From assembly GCF_027011145.1 (NCBI RefSeq), contig NZ_JALVAO010000063.1, positions 1 to 49,755 on the forward strand: a DNA stretch of 49,755 nt, read 5' to 3'. The notes beneath the pieces are model-generated. The model saw only the letters and a program-made list of their open reading frames with translations. It was not told where the DNA came from and searched no databases. Shown here one piece after another: positions 1 through 8,176 of this stretch (position 1 is the stretch's first letter; each line of letters begins with the position of its first letter). Origin of the DNA: Thermococcus sp. Its GTDB lineage: Archaea; Methanobacteriota_B; Thermococci; Thermococcales; Thermococcaceae. Position numbers and translations under genes: made by a program.

Positions 1-103
1 CCTCCTCCCCGCGCTTGGCAAGCTCATGGGCTATAGTAACGCCAACTATTCCCCCACCGATGACCGTTATCTCGCTCTTTTCGGGAAGGTTTCTCGTCGG
101 CAT
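1..103 (-). CDS. FAD-dependent oxidoreductase, beta subunit (N-terminal fragment)
   Basis: Only the first 34 codons lie in the window; the gene runs off the left edge. The visible N-terminus has a beta strand followed by a Gly-Gly-Gly-Ile-Val-Gly dinucleotide-binding loop (about residues 16-21) and a helix, as in DAO-type FAD oxidoreductases. It begins two bases after the stop of the 106-1584 gene on the same strand, so the two are probably co-transcribed. In Thermococcales such a pair forms dye-linked L-proline dehydrogenase (alpha-beta type) and is often annotated as sarcosine oxidase. The substrate cannot be told from this fragment. Confidence 0.75.
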   Translation of the reverse strand, partial: MPTRNLPEKSEITVIGGGIVGVTIAHELAKRGEE

Positions 104-105
104 CT

Positions 106-1584
106 TCACTCCCTCCCGGCGACAACTTTCATCTTGACGTTCTTTATGGGTGGCCTGGCCACGGGTATGTCGAGCCTGTCCATCGGCGTTCCACTCCGCT
201 GTGAGACAAGCAAAGCTCCGTTGAATAGGCAGAAGCGCCCCTGACAGAAGCCCATCGCGAGGTGTGTGAGTCTCTTTATAATCTGGAGGTCCGTTATGCC
301 ACTCTTCACCACGTCGTCAACCTTCTTCAGCGTGACCCCACAGCCACATATCTGGACGTCATCGGCGTTGAGGCCCTCAAGCGGGAGCTTTGGAATCGGC
401 CTCGCTACCGGCTCGTATTCCTTCAGCTTCTCCTCGTAGATGCAGGGTTCTGCCTCAAGACCGAACTCCCTGAGGATATAGGCCCCGACGAGCTTTCCTT
501 CGAGGTAGTTAGCGTAGTGGGGCTTTATGCTGACTGCACTCCCGGCGACGTAGATTCCGTCGCGGATTCTGTGGTTCGAGTCTATGACCGGCCTGTAGTA
601 GCCCCGCTTGAAGTAGAGCTTCCCACCGGCCTGTGTGATTGGGTTTATGTCGGGAATCCTGCCATCGGCCATAATCACCGCGTCAACCTCGTAAACGTTG
701 CCATTCTCGTCTATGAGGCGCTCGACTTTGTCGTTTCCTTCAACGCGCTTTGGATTTGGAACTACGATATAGTCAATCCCCCAGTGCTCGAGCTCAGCAA
801 TTATCTCCTCAGGAAAGGCCCCAACGACGGCGACCTTCTTGCCAGGTGCAACGTTCCAGACGTTGATAACCTCAAGGGCATCACTCCTCCTGAAGACCCC
901 GGGATAATCGTTGTTCTCGAAGAGCATTATGGAATCGACGGCACCAGTGGCCAAAACGACTCTCTTCGCCATGAACTCTATTAGCTGATCGTTCCTAACG
1001 GCCGGAACGAGGAAGTACTCACCCTTGTCAAAGACACCGAGGGCCGAGGTCTTTAGAAAGACCCTGACGTTCTCGGGGAAGTTTGTGAGCTTCTCTATAG
1101 CCTCCCTCGGGTTTCCAAGGCCCTCCTGCTCGACTCCTTTGAGCCACATATCCCCTCCAAGCCAGCTCTTTTCCTCAATGAGCGCAACGGTAAGCTTTCC
1201 GCCGATTTCCTCAACAACACCCAGTCCAGCCGGTCCCGCACCGATGACGGCAACGTCAACGACATAGCGGAGAACGGGCTTGTTCTCGTCTATCTCAACC
1301 TGCTCCTGAAACTCGTCATAGCGTTGTCTCTCAATCCTCATGCCGTCCTTAAGGATGAGTTTCCTGCCGTTGACATTCTTGATACCGTTCACCTTAACTG
1401 GAAGCGGGCCGAAAGTAAACGCCCCGCGGTGCCTTCCCTCTGTACTCGTAGTGAGCCAGTAAACGCCGTTGGCGAGCATGGCAACGGGGAATTTTTCGCC
1501 CTCGTAGGCCTCGTAGGGCTTCCCCTCGAAGTAAATCGTGATTTTCCTAGAAGGGTCCTTCTCGGTCAGGTCGAGTTGTCTCAT
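106..1584 (-). CDS. Dye-linked L-proline dehydrogenase / sarcosine oxidase-type alpha subunit
   Basis: 492 residues. An N-terminal ferredoxin-fold-like segment (about 1-95) precedes a pyridine-nucleotide-disulphide-type FAD/NAD domain, with its Rossmann loop near residue 116 (VIGAGPAGLG) and a second GxGxxG-like loop near 250. The C-terminus carries CGCG and, further on, CQGRFC, a BFD-like [2Fe-2S] cysteine set. The N-terminal domain has no cysteines, so it should not bind a cluster. Family knowledge: these alpha subunits pair with the FAD beta subunit encoded next. The start has a GGGGTGG ribosome binding site, and a TATA-like element lies at about 1635-1643. Sarcosine oxidase alpha and proline dehydrogenase alpha cannot be told apart by eye. 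Confidence 0.8.
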   Translation of the reverse strand: MRQLDLTEKDPSRKITIYFEGKPYEAYEGEKFPVAMLANGVYWLTTSTEGRHRGAFTFGPLPVKVNGIKNVNGRKLILKDGMRIERQRYDEFQEQVEIDENKPVLRYVVDVAVIGAGPAGLGVVEEIGGKLTVALIEEKSWLGGDMWLKGVEQEGLGNPREAIEKLTNFPENVRVFLKTSALGVFDKGEYFLVPAVRNDQLIEFMAKRVVLATGAVDSIMLFENNDYPGVFRRSDALEVINVWNVAPGKKVAVVGAFPEEIIAELEHWGIDYIVVPNPKRVEGNDKVERLIDENGNVYEVDAVIMADGRIPDINPITQAGGKLYFKRGYYRPVIDSNHRIRDGIYVAGSAVSIKPHYANYLEGKLVGAYILREFGLEAEPCIYEEKLKEYEPVARPIPKLPLEGLNADDVQICGCGVTLKKVDDVVKSGITDLQIIKRLTHLAMGFCQGRFCLFNGALLVSQRSGTPMDRLDIPVARPPIKNVKMKVVAGRE

Positions 1585-1701
1585 ATGACCACCCCGAAAA
1601 TTTTACGGCCAGCGTTCGACCTTATACACCCATGCTTATAAACGTTGGGTTGTACAAGAATGGTTGAATTCCGGAGAGTCAGAAAAAACACAACAGAGTA
1701 G

Positions 1702-2868
1702 TCATCTGGCGTGAATCTCCACTATATCCCCATCTTCAAGCACGTGGTCGGCCCCAACCCTCTGACCGGGGAACTTGACGCTCTTACCCCAGACTCTAGC
1801 ATAGCGGAAGTTCTTGGCGAAGTCCTTGTGAATCCTCTCCGCCAAATCCATAACAGTCGAGCCCTTTTTGAGGGCAACTGGAGGATAGGCCGGCTCCTCC
1901 CCGGGGCTCTTCGTGAAGACGCGGATTATTCCGGCCAAATCATAGAGCTCGTCCTTGAGTTTGTCTAGGTTTATGCCCTTCTTAGCAGAAACGGGGACTA
2001 TCTTAAAGCGGTCGCCGTAGGCCTTTACCAGTTTCTCGTAGTTCTCCTTGCTTCCGGGAGCGTCGCCCTTGTTGGCTATGATTATCGCCCGCCTCCAGAC
2101 GAGGCTTTCATCTATTGCATCGGCGAACTCTTCCAGCGTTACCGGTTCTTTGACAGTTATCTCGGCGGAGTGAATCCTCTCCTCGCGGAGCATCTTCATG
2201 ACCTCGTTTATGTCGCCCTTGATGTTCTCCTGGCCGTTGATGACTATTCCACCCATTGCCGTCCTCTTTATTTCCACCCGGGGCTTCCTCTTGTTGACCT
2301 TTATCCCGGCCCTCTCGAACTCCCTGAGAAGGATTTCCATCTGCTTGAGCGGGTCCTGGGAGAGGTCCACCACGATGGCTATGGCATCGGCGTTCCTTAT
2401 GACGCTCAACAGTTGGGGCCCCATTCCCTTACCGAGCGCTGCCCCCTCAACTAAACCAGGAACCTCAACGAGCTGAATCTGAACGTCCTTGTGGTGCATC
2501 ATCCCCGGAATGGGCTGGACTGTTGTAAAGGCGTAGTCCGCCACATCCGCATCGACGTTGGTAAGGGCCCTCATGAGGGAGCTTTTGCCGACGTTTGGCA
2601 AACCGGCGAGAACTATCTGGGCGGCCCCTTCCTTTCTCACGGCCATTGAAGGCCCGCCACCGCCCTTCCTGAGCTGTCTCTGTTTCTCAAGCTCCTTTCT
2701 GAGCTCGGCCAGTTTTCTCTTTATGTGTAATCTGAGCTTCTCCGTTCCCTTGTGCTTCGGGACGGTGGCATACATCTTTTCGAGGGCGCGAATCTTCTCC
2801 GGGATTGTCTTTGCGTTTCTGTACTCCTCCTCAGCCGCTAGATACTCTGCCGTCACGTTCGTTGGCAT
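1702..2868 (-). CDS. Drg-family (Obg-HflX superfamily) GTPase with TGS domain
   Basis: 388 residues, the usual length for archaeal Drg proteins. A basic, helical N-terminus (about 1-75) precedes the G domain: P-loop GLPNVGKSS at 89-97, an atypical switch II EVPG near 135-138, and NKGD at 266-269. A TGS domain fills roughly 320-388. Family members bind ribosomes or RNA and act in translation. A TATA-like element on the minus strand at about 2908-2917 would serve this gene and lies close to the divergent Lrp promoter, so binding of that regulator could affect both genes (inference). Confidence 0.93.
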   Translation of the reverse strand: MPTNVTAEYLAAEEEYRNAKTIPEKIRALEKMYATVPKHKGTEKLRLHIKRKLAELRKELEKQRQLRKGGGGPSMAVRKEGAAQIVLAGLPNVGKSSLMRALTNVDADVADYAFTTVQPIPGMMHHKDVQIQLVEVPGLVEGAALGKGMGPQLLSVIRNADAIAIVVDLSQDPLKQMEILLREFERAGIKVNKRKPRVEIKRTAMGGIVINGQENIKGDINEVMKMLREERIHSAEITVKEPVTLEEFADAIDESLVWRRAIIIANKGDAPGSKENYEKLVKAYGDRFKIVPVSAKKGINLDKLKDELYDLAGIIRVFTKSPGEEPAYPPVALKKGSTVMDLAERIHKDFAKNFRYARVWGKSVKFPGQRVGADHVLEDGDIVEIHAR

Positions 2869-2983
2869 TCCTGCTCACCCCCGGCCCGGAACTAAAAGAC
2901 GAACGGCATTTTATAAACATATGGTTATTGTGAATCGGCAAATTTATAAGGACTATCGAAAATTTTCCATGCCGGTGATGAAT

Positions 2984-3439
2984 ATGTCGAGAAGTGGTTT
3001 GGATGATGTTGATAGAAAGATACTCATGATACTCCAGAGGAACAGCAGAACGCCCCTCCGAGAGATTTCCAAGGAAGTCGGCCTTGCCGAATCAACAATA
3101 TATGAGCGTATAAAGAAATTGAAAGAGAGAGGGATAATCAAGAAGTTCACAGTTATACTCGACCCCGATGCCCTGGGATTTAAAATCCTCGCTTTCATAC
3201 TCATAAAGGCCCGGGCCGGAATGTACGGCCATGTTGCAGATGAGCTCAAAAGGTATCCCCAGATATGCGAGGTATACGAGACTACAGGAGATTACGACAT
3301 GCTCGTCAAGATCAGAACGAGAAGTAGCGAAGAGCTCAACGAGTTCCTTGACAAGATTGGCGAGGTTGAAGGGGTAGAATCAACTCACACGATGGTCGTT
3401 CTGAAGACCCACAAGGAAACAACTGAGCTCCCTCTTTGA
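2984..3439 (+). CDS. Lrp/AsnC family transcriptional regulator, FL11-like
   Basis: 151 residues: an N-terminal winged helix-turn-helix (about 5-60, recognition segment around ESTIYERIKKL) and a C-terminal RAM ligand-binding/dimerisation domain. The ending KTHKETTEL is, from memory, that of the Pyrococcus feast/famine regulator FL11, which senses lysine and represses its own and metabolic genes. The ATG at 2984 is preferred over in-frame ATGs at 2969 and 2978 because GGTGATG at 2974-2980 gives correct spacing. A TATA element at about 2941-2949 lies upstream. FL11-type proteins normally autoregulate; the AT-rich divergent region with Drg is the likely operator. Confidence 0.9.
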   Translation: MSRSGLDDVDRKILMILQRNSRTPLREISKEVGLAESTIYERIKKLKERGIIKKFTVILDPDALGFKILAFILIKARAGMYGHVADELKRYPQICEVYETTGDYDMLVKIRTRSSEELNEFLDKIGEVEGVESTHTMVVLKTHKETTELPL

Positions 3440-3508
3440 ACATTTTTGCCCAGTTAGGGTTATAAATGGCCTGTGCTATTCTCTTTTGAGAGCTCAGGGG
3501 GTGGTGGA

Positions 3509-4009
3509 ATGAAGGTTCTGTTCCTCAGCGCCAATGATTTTGAGGACGTTGAGCTGATTTATCCGCTCCACAGGCTCAAAGAAGACGGCCATGACGTGTA
3601 CATAGCGAGCTTCCAGCGCGGAAGGATTACTGGAAAGCACGGCTACACCGTGAACGTTGACCTCGCCTTCGACGAAGTTGACCCGGATGAGTTTGACGCC
3701 CTCGTCCTCCCTGGCGGAAGGGCACCGGAGAGGGTCAGGCTCAACGAGAAGGCGGTCTCAATAGCCAAAAAGATGTTCGAGGACGGAAAGCCCATCGCGA
3801 CAATCTGCCACGGACCGCAGATACTCATCTCGGCAAAGGTTCTAAAGGGCAGGAAGGGAACGAGCTACGCGGGGATAAAGGACGACATGATAAACGCCGG
3901 CGTCGAGTGGGTTGATGAACCTGTTGTCGTTGACGGCAACTGGGTCAGCTCAAGGCATCCCGGAGATTTGTACGCCTGGATGAGGGAGTTCGTCAAACTG
4001 CTCCGCTGA
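3509..4009 (+). CDS. pfpI: PfpI/DJ-1 family intracellular protease (deglycase-like)
   Basis: 166 residues, exactly the length of Pyrococcus furiosus PfpI, and near-identical in motifs. The nucleophile elbow has Cys100 followed by His101 (ICHGPQ), and Glu74 (in RAPER) supplies the third catalytic residue from a neighbouring subunit in the family's ring hexamers. Family knowledge: cytosolic, thermostable oligomeric protease; related proteins are also reported to repair glycated groups. The start was set at the ATG behind the GGTGG site at 3502-3507. The longer upstream reading begins in the leader. TATA at about 3460-3467. Confidence 0.96.
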   Translation: MKVLFLSANDFEDVELIYPLHRLKEDGHDVYIASFQRGRITGKHGYTVNVDLAFDEVDPDEFDALVLPGGRAPERVRLNEKAVSIAKKMFEDGKPIATICHGPQILISAKVLKGRKGTSYAGIKDDMINAGVEWVDEPVVVDGNWVSSRHPGDLYAWMREFVKLLR

Positions 4010-4053
4010 GAAACCGTTTTAAGCCCTCCCTTCTTTCTTCTTCCGGTGGAAGA

Positions 4054-4977
4054 ATGAACCGGTGGGAGCTCATAAGAGCTTTTCTGACGGGGCCATTAGT
4101 CGAGGCCACAGTTCCAAAGCCCGGGAACGTGAGCAGGAAGAGGGACTTTGAGGATTTGAGCATCTACAACTTCCTCGTTGCATATCCAGCTCTGGGGAGT
4201 ATCTACCACGAGACGGTGAAGAGGGCCGAGTCCATACGCTCCGGCCTTCTAAAGCCAAACGAGGCCGGAATTGGGGAGCTCATAAGGAGGGGAGTGGAGG
4301 CAACGAAAAGGGTTCAAGATGCAAATCCCAACTTTGGGGTTATCGTCCTCTCGATTCCCCTAATCATGGGCCTAACCCTGACGAAGAAGATTCCGGAAGG
4401 TGGGGAAAAAGCGAGATTGTTCATCGAGGAATCAACGGTAAGGGACACCATGGAGCTTTACAGGGCCATAAGAACGGCGAACCCAAAGGGCCTGCCCAGC
4501 GGAGTGAAGTACGACGTCTATTCTGACAAAGCCTTCGAAGAGCTCTTCAGGGACCAGATAAACCTCATGGAACTTGCGAAGATGAGCGCCGGGAGGGAGC
4601 TCGTCTTCGGTGAGTGGGCTAACGGTTACGAGCTCACGTACAGAACGTTTTGGAGAATGGCAGAGGAGCTCCCATCGCCTTTGGAAGAAGCAATCCCAAG
4701 TGTTTTCATAGAACTGCTCTCCGAGAATATCGATACGTTAATCCTCAGGAAGGCCGGAAGAGATGAGGCAGAGCTCGTCAGAGATAAAGCCCGGGAAGTT
4801 CGGGAAGAAAGGTTGAGTTTGAAAGCGTTTGAGGAGTTCATGGAGGAAAAGGGCGACCTCAGGAACCCGGGCAGTTTGGCGGACGTCATGGCGGTTTCGC
4901 TGAGCCTGCTGTTTCTGGCCGGAGTGAGAGTCGAAATGAGAAACGGGAAGGCCTGGCTGGTCACCTCACGACGGTGA
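4054..4977 (+). CDS. CitG/MdcB family protein (triphosphoribosyl-dephospho-CoA synthase-like)
   Basis: 307 residues, all-helical, with the CitG hallmark KPGNVSR near residue 22 and a conserved KYDVY segment near 150. CitG enzymes make the 2'-(5''-triphosphoribosyl)-3'-dephospho-CoA precursor of the citrate/malonate lyase prosthetic group. No lyase or carrier-protein gene is visible here, so the true substrate in this organism is uncertain. A TATA-like element (TTTTAAG) lies at about 4015-4021, and a GGTGG site just before the ATG fixes the start. The 3' end overlaps the convergent DUF1884 gene by 17 bases. Confidence 0.8.
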   Translation: MNRWELIRAFLTGPLVEATVPKPGNVSRKRDFEDLSIYNFLVAYPALGSIYHETVKRAESIRSGLLKPNEAGIGELIRRGVEATKRVQDANPNFGVIVLSIPLIMGLTLTKKIPEGGEKARLFIEESTVRDTMELYRAIRTANPKGLPSGVKYDVYSDKAFEELFRDQINLMELAKMSAGRELVFGEWANGYELTYRTFWRMAEELPSPLEEAIPSVFIELLSENIDTLILRKAGRDEAELVRDKAREVREERLSLKAFEEFMEEKGDLRNPGSLADVMAVSLSLLFLAGVRVEMRNGKAWLVTSRR

Positions 4978-5239
4978 AACGTTTTGCAGCTGGAGAGTAG
5001 CCGAAGGCTTTACTGTCGATGACGACAGCGTCCTTTCCGAGCTCGTCAACGACCCTCACAGGAAGTCCGGAGAGTTCGAGAACTTCCTCGTCGCCACCGA
5101 ATTCCTCGTTTACCTGGGCCTTTATGAACTCGTAGGCTTCCTTTCCAACGAGAACAACATCGGGGTTAAATCCTTCAAGCTTTAACTCGTTTGCTTTCTC
5201 CTCAATCAAGCTGAGAACTCGTATCAACTCTCCACGCAT
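4961..5239 (-). CDS. DUF1884 family protein
   Basis: 92 residues, soluble and acidic, with no signal peptide or membrane segment. The layout (N-terminal helix, then a strand with VVLVGKEAYEFI and a C-terminal VVIDSKAFGYSP stretch) matches my recollection of the Thermococcales DUF1884 family, whose function is unknown. The ATG at 5239 is preferred over one four codons upstream because TGGTG at 5246-5250 gives six-base spacing. It is convergent with, and overlaps, the CitG-like gene. There is no obvious operon partner except snatA upstream, about 50 bases away on the same strand. Confidence 0.75.
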   Translation of the reverse strand: MRGELIRVLSLIEEKANELKLEGFNPDVVLVGKEAYEFIKAQVNEEFGGDEEVLELSGLPVRVVDELGKDAVVIDSKAFGYSPAAKRFTVVR

Positions 5240-5288
5240 TTTCAACACCATTCCTGTTTGGAAATCGACGCTTTAAGGGTTTTGGAAA

Positions 5289-5939
5289 TTAAAGACCAAA
5301 AGCCCCCTTGATGCCGTTTATAATCATCTGGACTGCCATCGAGGTCAGGATTAGACCCATCATTCTTGTCATAACCTTTATACCGACCCTGCCGAGACGG
5401 GCCTTTATCATGTTTGCCGAGCATAGAACGAGCCAGACCGTAATACCTATGAGAACTATTGTTATCAAGACAGCAACTCTCTCCGAAAAAGTTCCGGCCT
5501 TTGCCATGTAGAGCATGACAGTTGTTATAGCACCGGGACCGGAAATTAGGGGAATTGCCAGGGGAATTATGGCAACCTCCTCAAGGGTCACCACTTCCTC
5601 ATCGAACTCCTCGGTTTCTTCTCTGCTTATTTTGACGGAAGAAAGCCTGCCAGAGAGCATGTCCATGGCCATCCTGAAAAGAAGAATCCCACCCGCTATT
5701 GCGAAGGCATCGACGCTCGAACCGAAGAAGCGGAAAATCCACTGACCGATTAGGGCAAATACTAGGAGGGTAACAATGACAGTTATTGCAGTTTTTGTGG
5801 CAATTTCCCTTCGCTCCCTCAAGCTTAGGTCATGGGTAACGCTCAGGAATACAGGAACGGCCCCAATAGGGTTTGTTATTGCAAACAGCCCACAGTAGAG
5901 CAGTATGAGGCTTTTAAGGAAAGTTACAATGTCTATCAT
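5289..5939 (-). CDS. snatA: MarC/SnatA family membrane transporter
   Basis: 216 residues with six predicted membrane helices in two similar halves. The first contains AITNPIGAVPVFL and the second PLAIPLISGPGAITTV, the paired signature of the MarC (UPF0056) family. The family member SnatA from a Thermococcus was reported to carry small neutral amino acids such as glycine and alanine, which is the basis for the symbol. A cytoplasmic acidic loop (EETEEFDEE, about 104-112) separates the halves. The ribosome binding site GGTGAT lies directly before the ATG, and an AT-rich promoter region (about 5965-5985) is shared with the divergent 6057 gene. Confidence 0.88.
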   Translation of the reverse strand: MIDIVTFLKSLILLYCGLFAITNPIGAVPVFLSVTHDLSLRERREIATKTAITVIVTLLVFALIGQWIFRFFGSSVDAFAIAGGILLFRMAMDMLSGRLSSVKISREETEEFDEEVVTLEEVAIIPLAIPLISGPGAITTVMLYMAKAGTFSERVAVLITIVLIGITVWLVLCSANMIKARLGRVGIKVMTRMMGLILTSMAVQMIINGIKGAFGL

Positions 5940-6056
5940 CCAATCACCAACCGAGCACGAGGAAAGGGCTTTAAAAATTTAGTGGTTTTTCCTATTTGTA
6001 GTTTTATAATTAGAAAAACTTATTAAGGTTTCAAAATTACAGGTTTTGGTGATGTC

Positions 6057-6332
6057 ATGGGGCATTCAATCCACTACAAAACCAATATCGCTAGATGGAA
6101 AGACTTTGAAAAGCTAGTGGAAAGGATAGCCTACGGCATAGGCTACGAGGTTGAAGTTGGGAAGAACTACCTCGTGCTCGACCCGGGCCATCCTCTAGTC
6201 GAACCCCTGATTATAGAGAAAAAAGGGATGGGCTTTGCCAAGACCAACCTGGTAGAGCCCCACCATTCCATATACCTGCTGGTTCTTCACTCGGTTGCGT
6301 TTTTCGGCTCCGTTGAGCTCTGGGAGGACTGA
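6057..6332 (+). CDS. Small conserved-looking hypothetical protein
   Basis: 91 residues; I do not recognise the family. It is soluble, with a predicted alpha/beta layout and several histidines (GHSIHY at the start, HPLVE and PHHSIYLLVLH later) that might bind metal, though this is only suggestive. A TATA-like element near 6016-6025 and GGTGAT at 6048-6053 support it as a real gene. Its last 46 bases overlap the 3' end of the convergent DUF2101-like gene. Nothing around it indicates a role. Confidence 0.7.
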   Translation: MGHSIHYKTNIARWKDFEKLVERIAYGIGYEVEVGKNYLVLDPGHPLVEPLIIEKKGMGFAKTNLVEPHHSIYLLVLHSVAFFGSVELWED

Positions 6333-7042
6333 GAGAGGTAAACTTCAATTATTCTAATAGGCTTTGCACTTCTAAAGTTCCTATTCTCCACAAGGACTTT
6401 AACTATCCTGCCCGGTTCGGCATCTGGAACCGCAGGTAGCCAATAGAAGCCGGGTTTGACGTTGGCTGAGATGTCGTCGTGAACGAAAACCCTAACTAGA
6501 TCCCCTTTAATTTCTTCAACAACTCCATAGGTAAATTCTCTACCGAATTTTCTTTTAAAATATATCCAGAAAACAACTACTAAAATAACAATAAGCCCTA
6601 AGAATGAATAGTAGGAGTACGGACTCACCCCAGCCTTTTTCAACACAACGTAACCAACGAATGAAAATGAAGAAATAAGAGAAACACCTGTGTAAAACAC
6701 TCTATATGGCTCGGGTTCAATGAGAAATCCAGAGTATCGTTTTAAGTAATATCTAAGATACAGGAGATAACAAATGGACAGTATCCCCACTAGTCCAACC
6801 TCTTGTGTAGATACTACCAAGATAAACGCCAAAAGTACATATAGTAGAAATGCTATCTGAAGATGAAGACTTACCAATTCATGAACTGTAAATCCTTTTT
6901 TCATGAATTTTGAAATAAATCTATGGACAGGAGGTTTTTCGGACGGCTTAGGATTAAAGAACAAAGTTATACCCCTAATAATCATTCGTGCTAAGTTCTC
7001 AATTTTTTCACCTATAGAATAAAGAAAATCTTCTAAACTCAT
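6287..7042 (-). CDS. DUF2101-like membrane protein, last gene of the prepilin cluster
   Basis: 251 residues. An N-terminal cytosolic stretch (1-55) is followed by about four hydrophobic helices (roughly 58-100 and 115-165). A small beta-rich C-terminal domain (about 170-235) contains VVEEIKGDLVRVFVHDD and a PGxYWLP segment, resembling an NfeD/OB-like module. I recall similar Thermococcales proteins under DUF2101; the function is unknown. It starts seven bases beyond the stop of the 7049-8173 gene with a GGGGTG site, so it belongs to the prepilin operon and may be a membrane partner of the surface structure. Its A+T content is high, like the cluster. Confidence 0.65.
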   Translation of the reverse strand: MSLEDFLYSIGEKIENLARMIIRGITLFFNPKPSEKPPVHRFISKFMKKGFTVHELVSLHLQIAFLLYVLLAFILVVSTQEVGLVGILSICYLLYLRYYLKRYSGFLIEPEPYRVFYTGVSLISSFSFVGYVVLKKAGVSPYSYYSFLGLIVILVVVFWIYFKRKFGREFTYGVVEEIKGDLVRVFVHDDISANVKPGFYWLPAVPDAEPGRIVKVLVENRNFRSAKPIRIIEVYLSQSSQSSTEPKNATE

Positions 7043-7048
7043 GCGTTT

Positions 7049-8173
7049 TCACCCCGTGGTATTAAAGACTAGTATTTTCGTAACATTATCTAAATGGAAT
7101 GCTGGGTATTCTTGAGTAACAGTTTCACCAGGTACACAGTAAGACCCACCCATTGCCACACAGTTGAGGAAATAGAAGGCAACGCTATCATAATCTGGAG
7201 GCAAGGATATATGAAGACTCGTAAGAGCGCCTACTAATGCAGGATCTGTTGACTCAGAGGGGACCAAGAAGGTTATAATACCAACAGGGAGTGAAGAGTT
7301 AATCCCAAGTTCACGCTGAACTCTGAACGCCATATCTGTGTAAGCTTGTTGTCTTGCAACGTATGTTGCATATGGGACTCTTTCAAACCGGTTCAAGATT
7401 GTAGGATAATACACTGTCTGAGCACCGTAGTGTCCAGTTGAATTAACGCCGAGGTAACACCACCCATAGACTAAATTTGTAACGTTATCTATGTCATAAT
7501 AACCATAGAGGTTTCCAGGATATGGAATCTCGCATGGGTTAATAACTCTTGTGTATATACCATTAAGAGATGCCGGAAGTAATGGATCTTCAAAACCAGT
7601 AATGCTAACAGTAGCATAGATAAAACCTCTAGAGGGAATGCTTCCAGAGAACATGACTCTCCCGGAAGAGTCCCTAATGGTTATGTTGTTTATCTTAGCT
7701 ATTGCAACAATATGAAATGAATCCAGCGGAGCAATTGTTAGATTAAGGTGTGATTTAAACGCGGAGAAATTTGAAGGACTTATAGTTAGGCCCAAAGAGG
7801 ATAAATAACTAACTAAATTGTTAAACCAAGCTTTGAGTGTTACGTTTTCCATTTCACTTTGGGGAATACCATTTAAAGTCCCGTCTAACATTAGAGTTTT
7901 CATTGCATATGAAGCGTTGGTTGATGTTAAAAATCCATTAGTGATTACATAGTCGGTCAAAGATAAATATGCCCTTTTTAGGCTTAAATCAAGGGCATTT
8001 TGAAAATCTTTCTTAACGGTAGATATCGCAAAAGTATCCCTAGAAAGGAGCAAATTCTGAGACTGTGCGTTCACTATACTGGAAGAAACTCCCTCATAAA
8101 CCGCAACGAGGAGTAACAAGGGAATGAGTATAACTATAACAGCAACATTAATCAGGAATCCATTTCTTTTCAT
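7049..8173 (-). CDS. Secreted/anchored surface protein of the prepilin cluster
   Basis: 374 residues with one N-terminal hydrophobic segment (about 8-27) behind a basic MKRNGF start, then a long extracellular domain rich in Asn-X-Ser/Thr sequons. It lacks the Q-x-S-[LI]-[DE] motif of its neighbours, so it is either a divergent prepilin or an N-terminally anchored protein. Four cysteines (two in CEIPYPG...WCYLG, two near the end) could form disulphides. It starts four bases after the stop of the 8177-10285 gene, with the ribosome binding site GGAGGGG inside that gene's end, which suggests translational coupling. Confidence 0.7.
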   Translation of the reverse strand: MKRNGFLINVAVIVILIPLLLLVAVYEGVSSSIVNAQSQNLLLSRDTFAISTVKKDFQNALDLSLKRAYLSLTDYVITNGFLTSTNASYAMKTLMLDGTLNGIPQSEMENVTLKAWFNNLVSYLSSLGLTISPSNFSAFKSHLNLTIAPLDSFHIVAIAKINNITIRDSSGRVMFSGSIPSRGFIYATVSITGFEDPLLPASLNGIYTRVINPCEIPYPGNLYGYYDIDNVTNLVYGWCYLGVNSTGHYGAQTVYYPTILNRFERVPYATYVARQQAYTDMAFRVQRELGINSSLPVGIITFLVPSESTDPALVGALTSLHISLPPDYDSVAFYFLNCVAMGGSYCVPGETVTQEYPAFHLDNVTKILVFNTTG

Positions 8174-8176
8174 AGC

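Noticed and set aside
262-984. Long plus-strand open frame of 240 codons
   Set aside because: It lies wholly antisense to the oxidoreductase alpha subunit, whose motifs are clear. High-GC third positions keep the opposite frame open; there is no ribosome binding site or family similarity.
2558-2983. N-terminal extension of the Lrp regulator by 142 codons
   Set aside because: It is antisense to the Drg GTPase and crosses both promoters; the ATG at 2984 has the ribosome binding site and gives the family's normal length.
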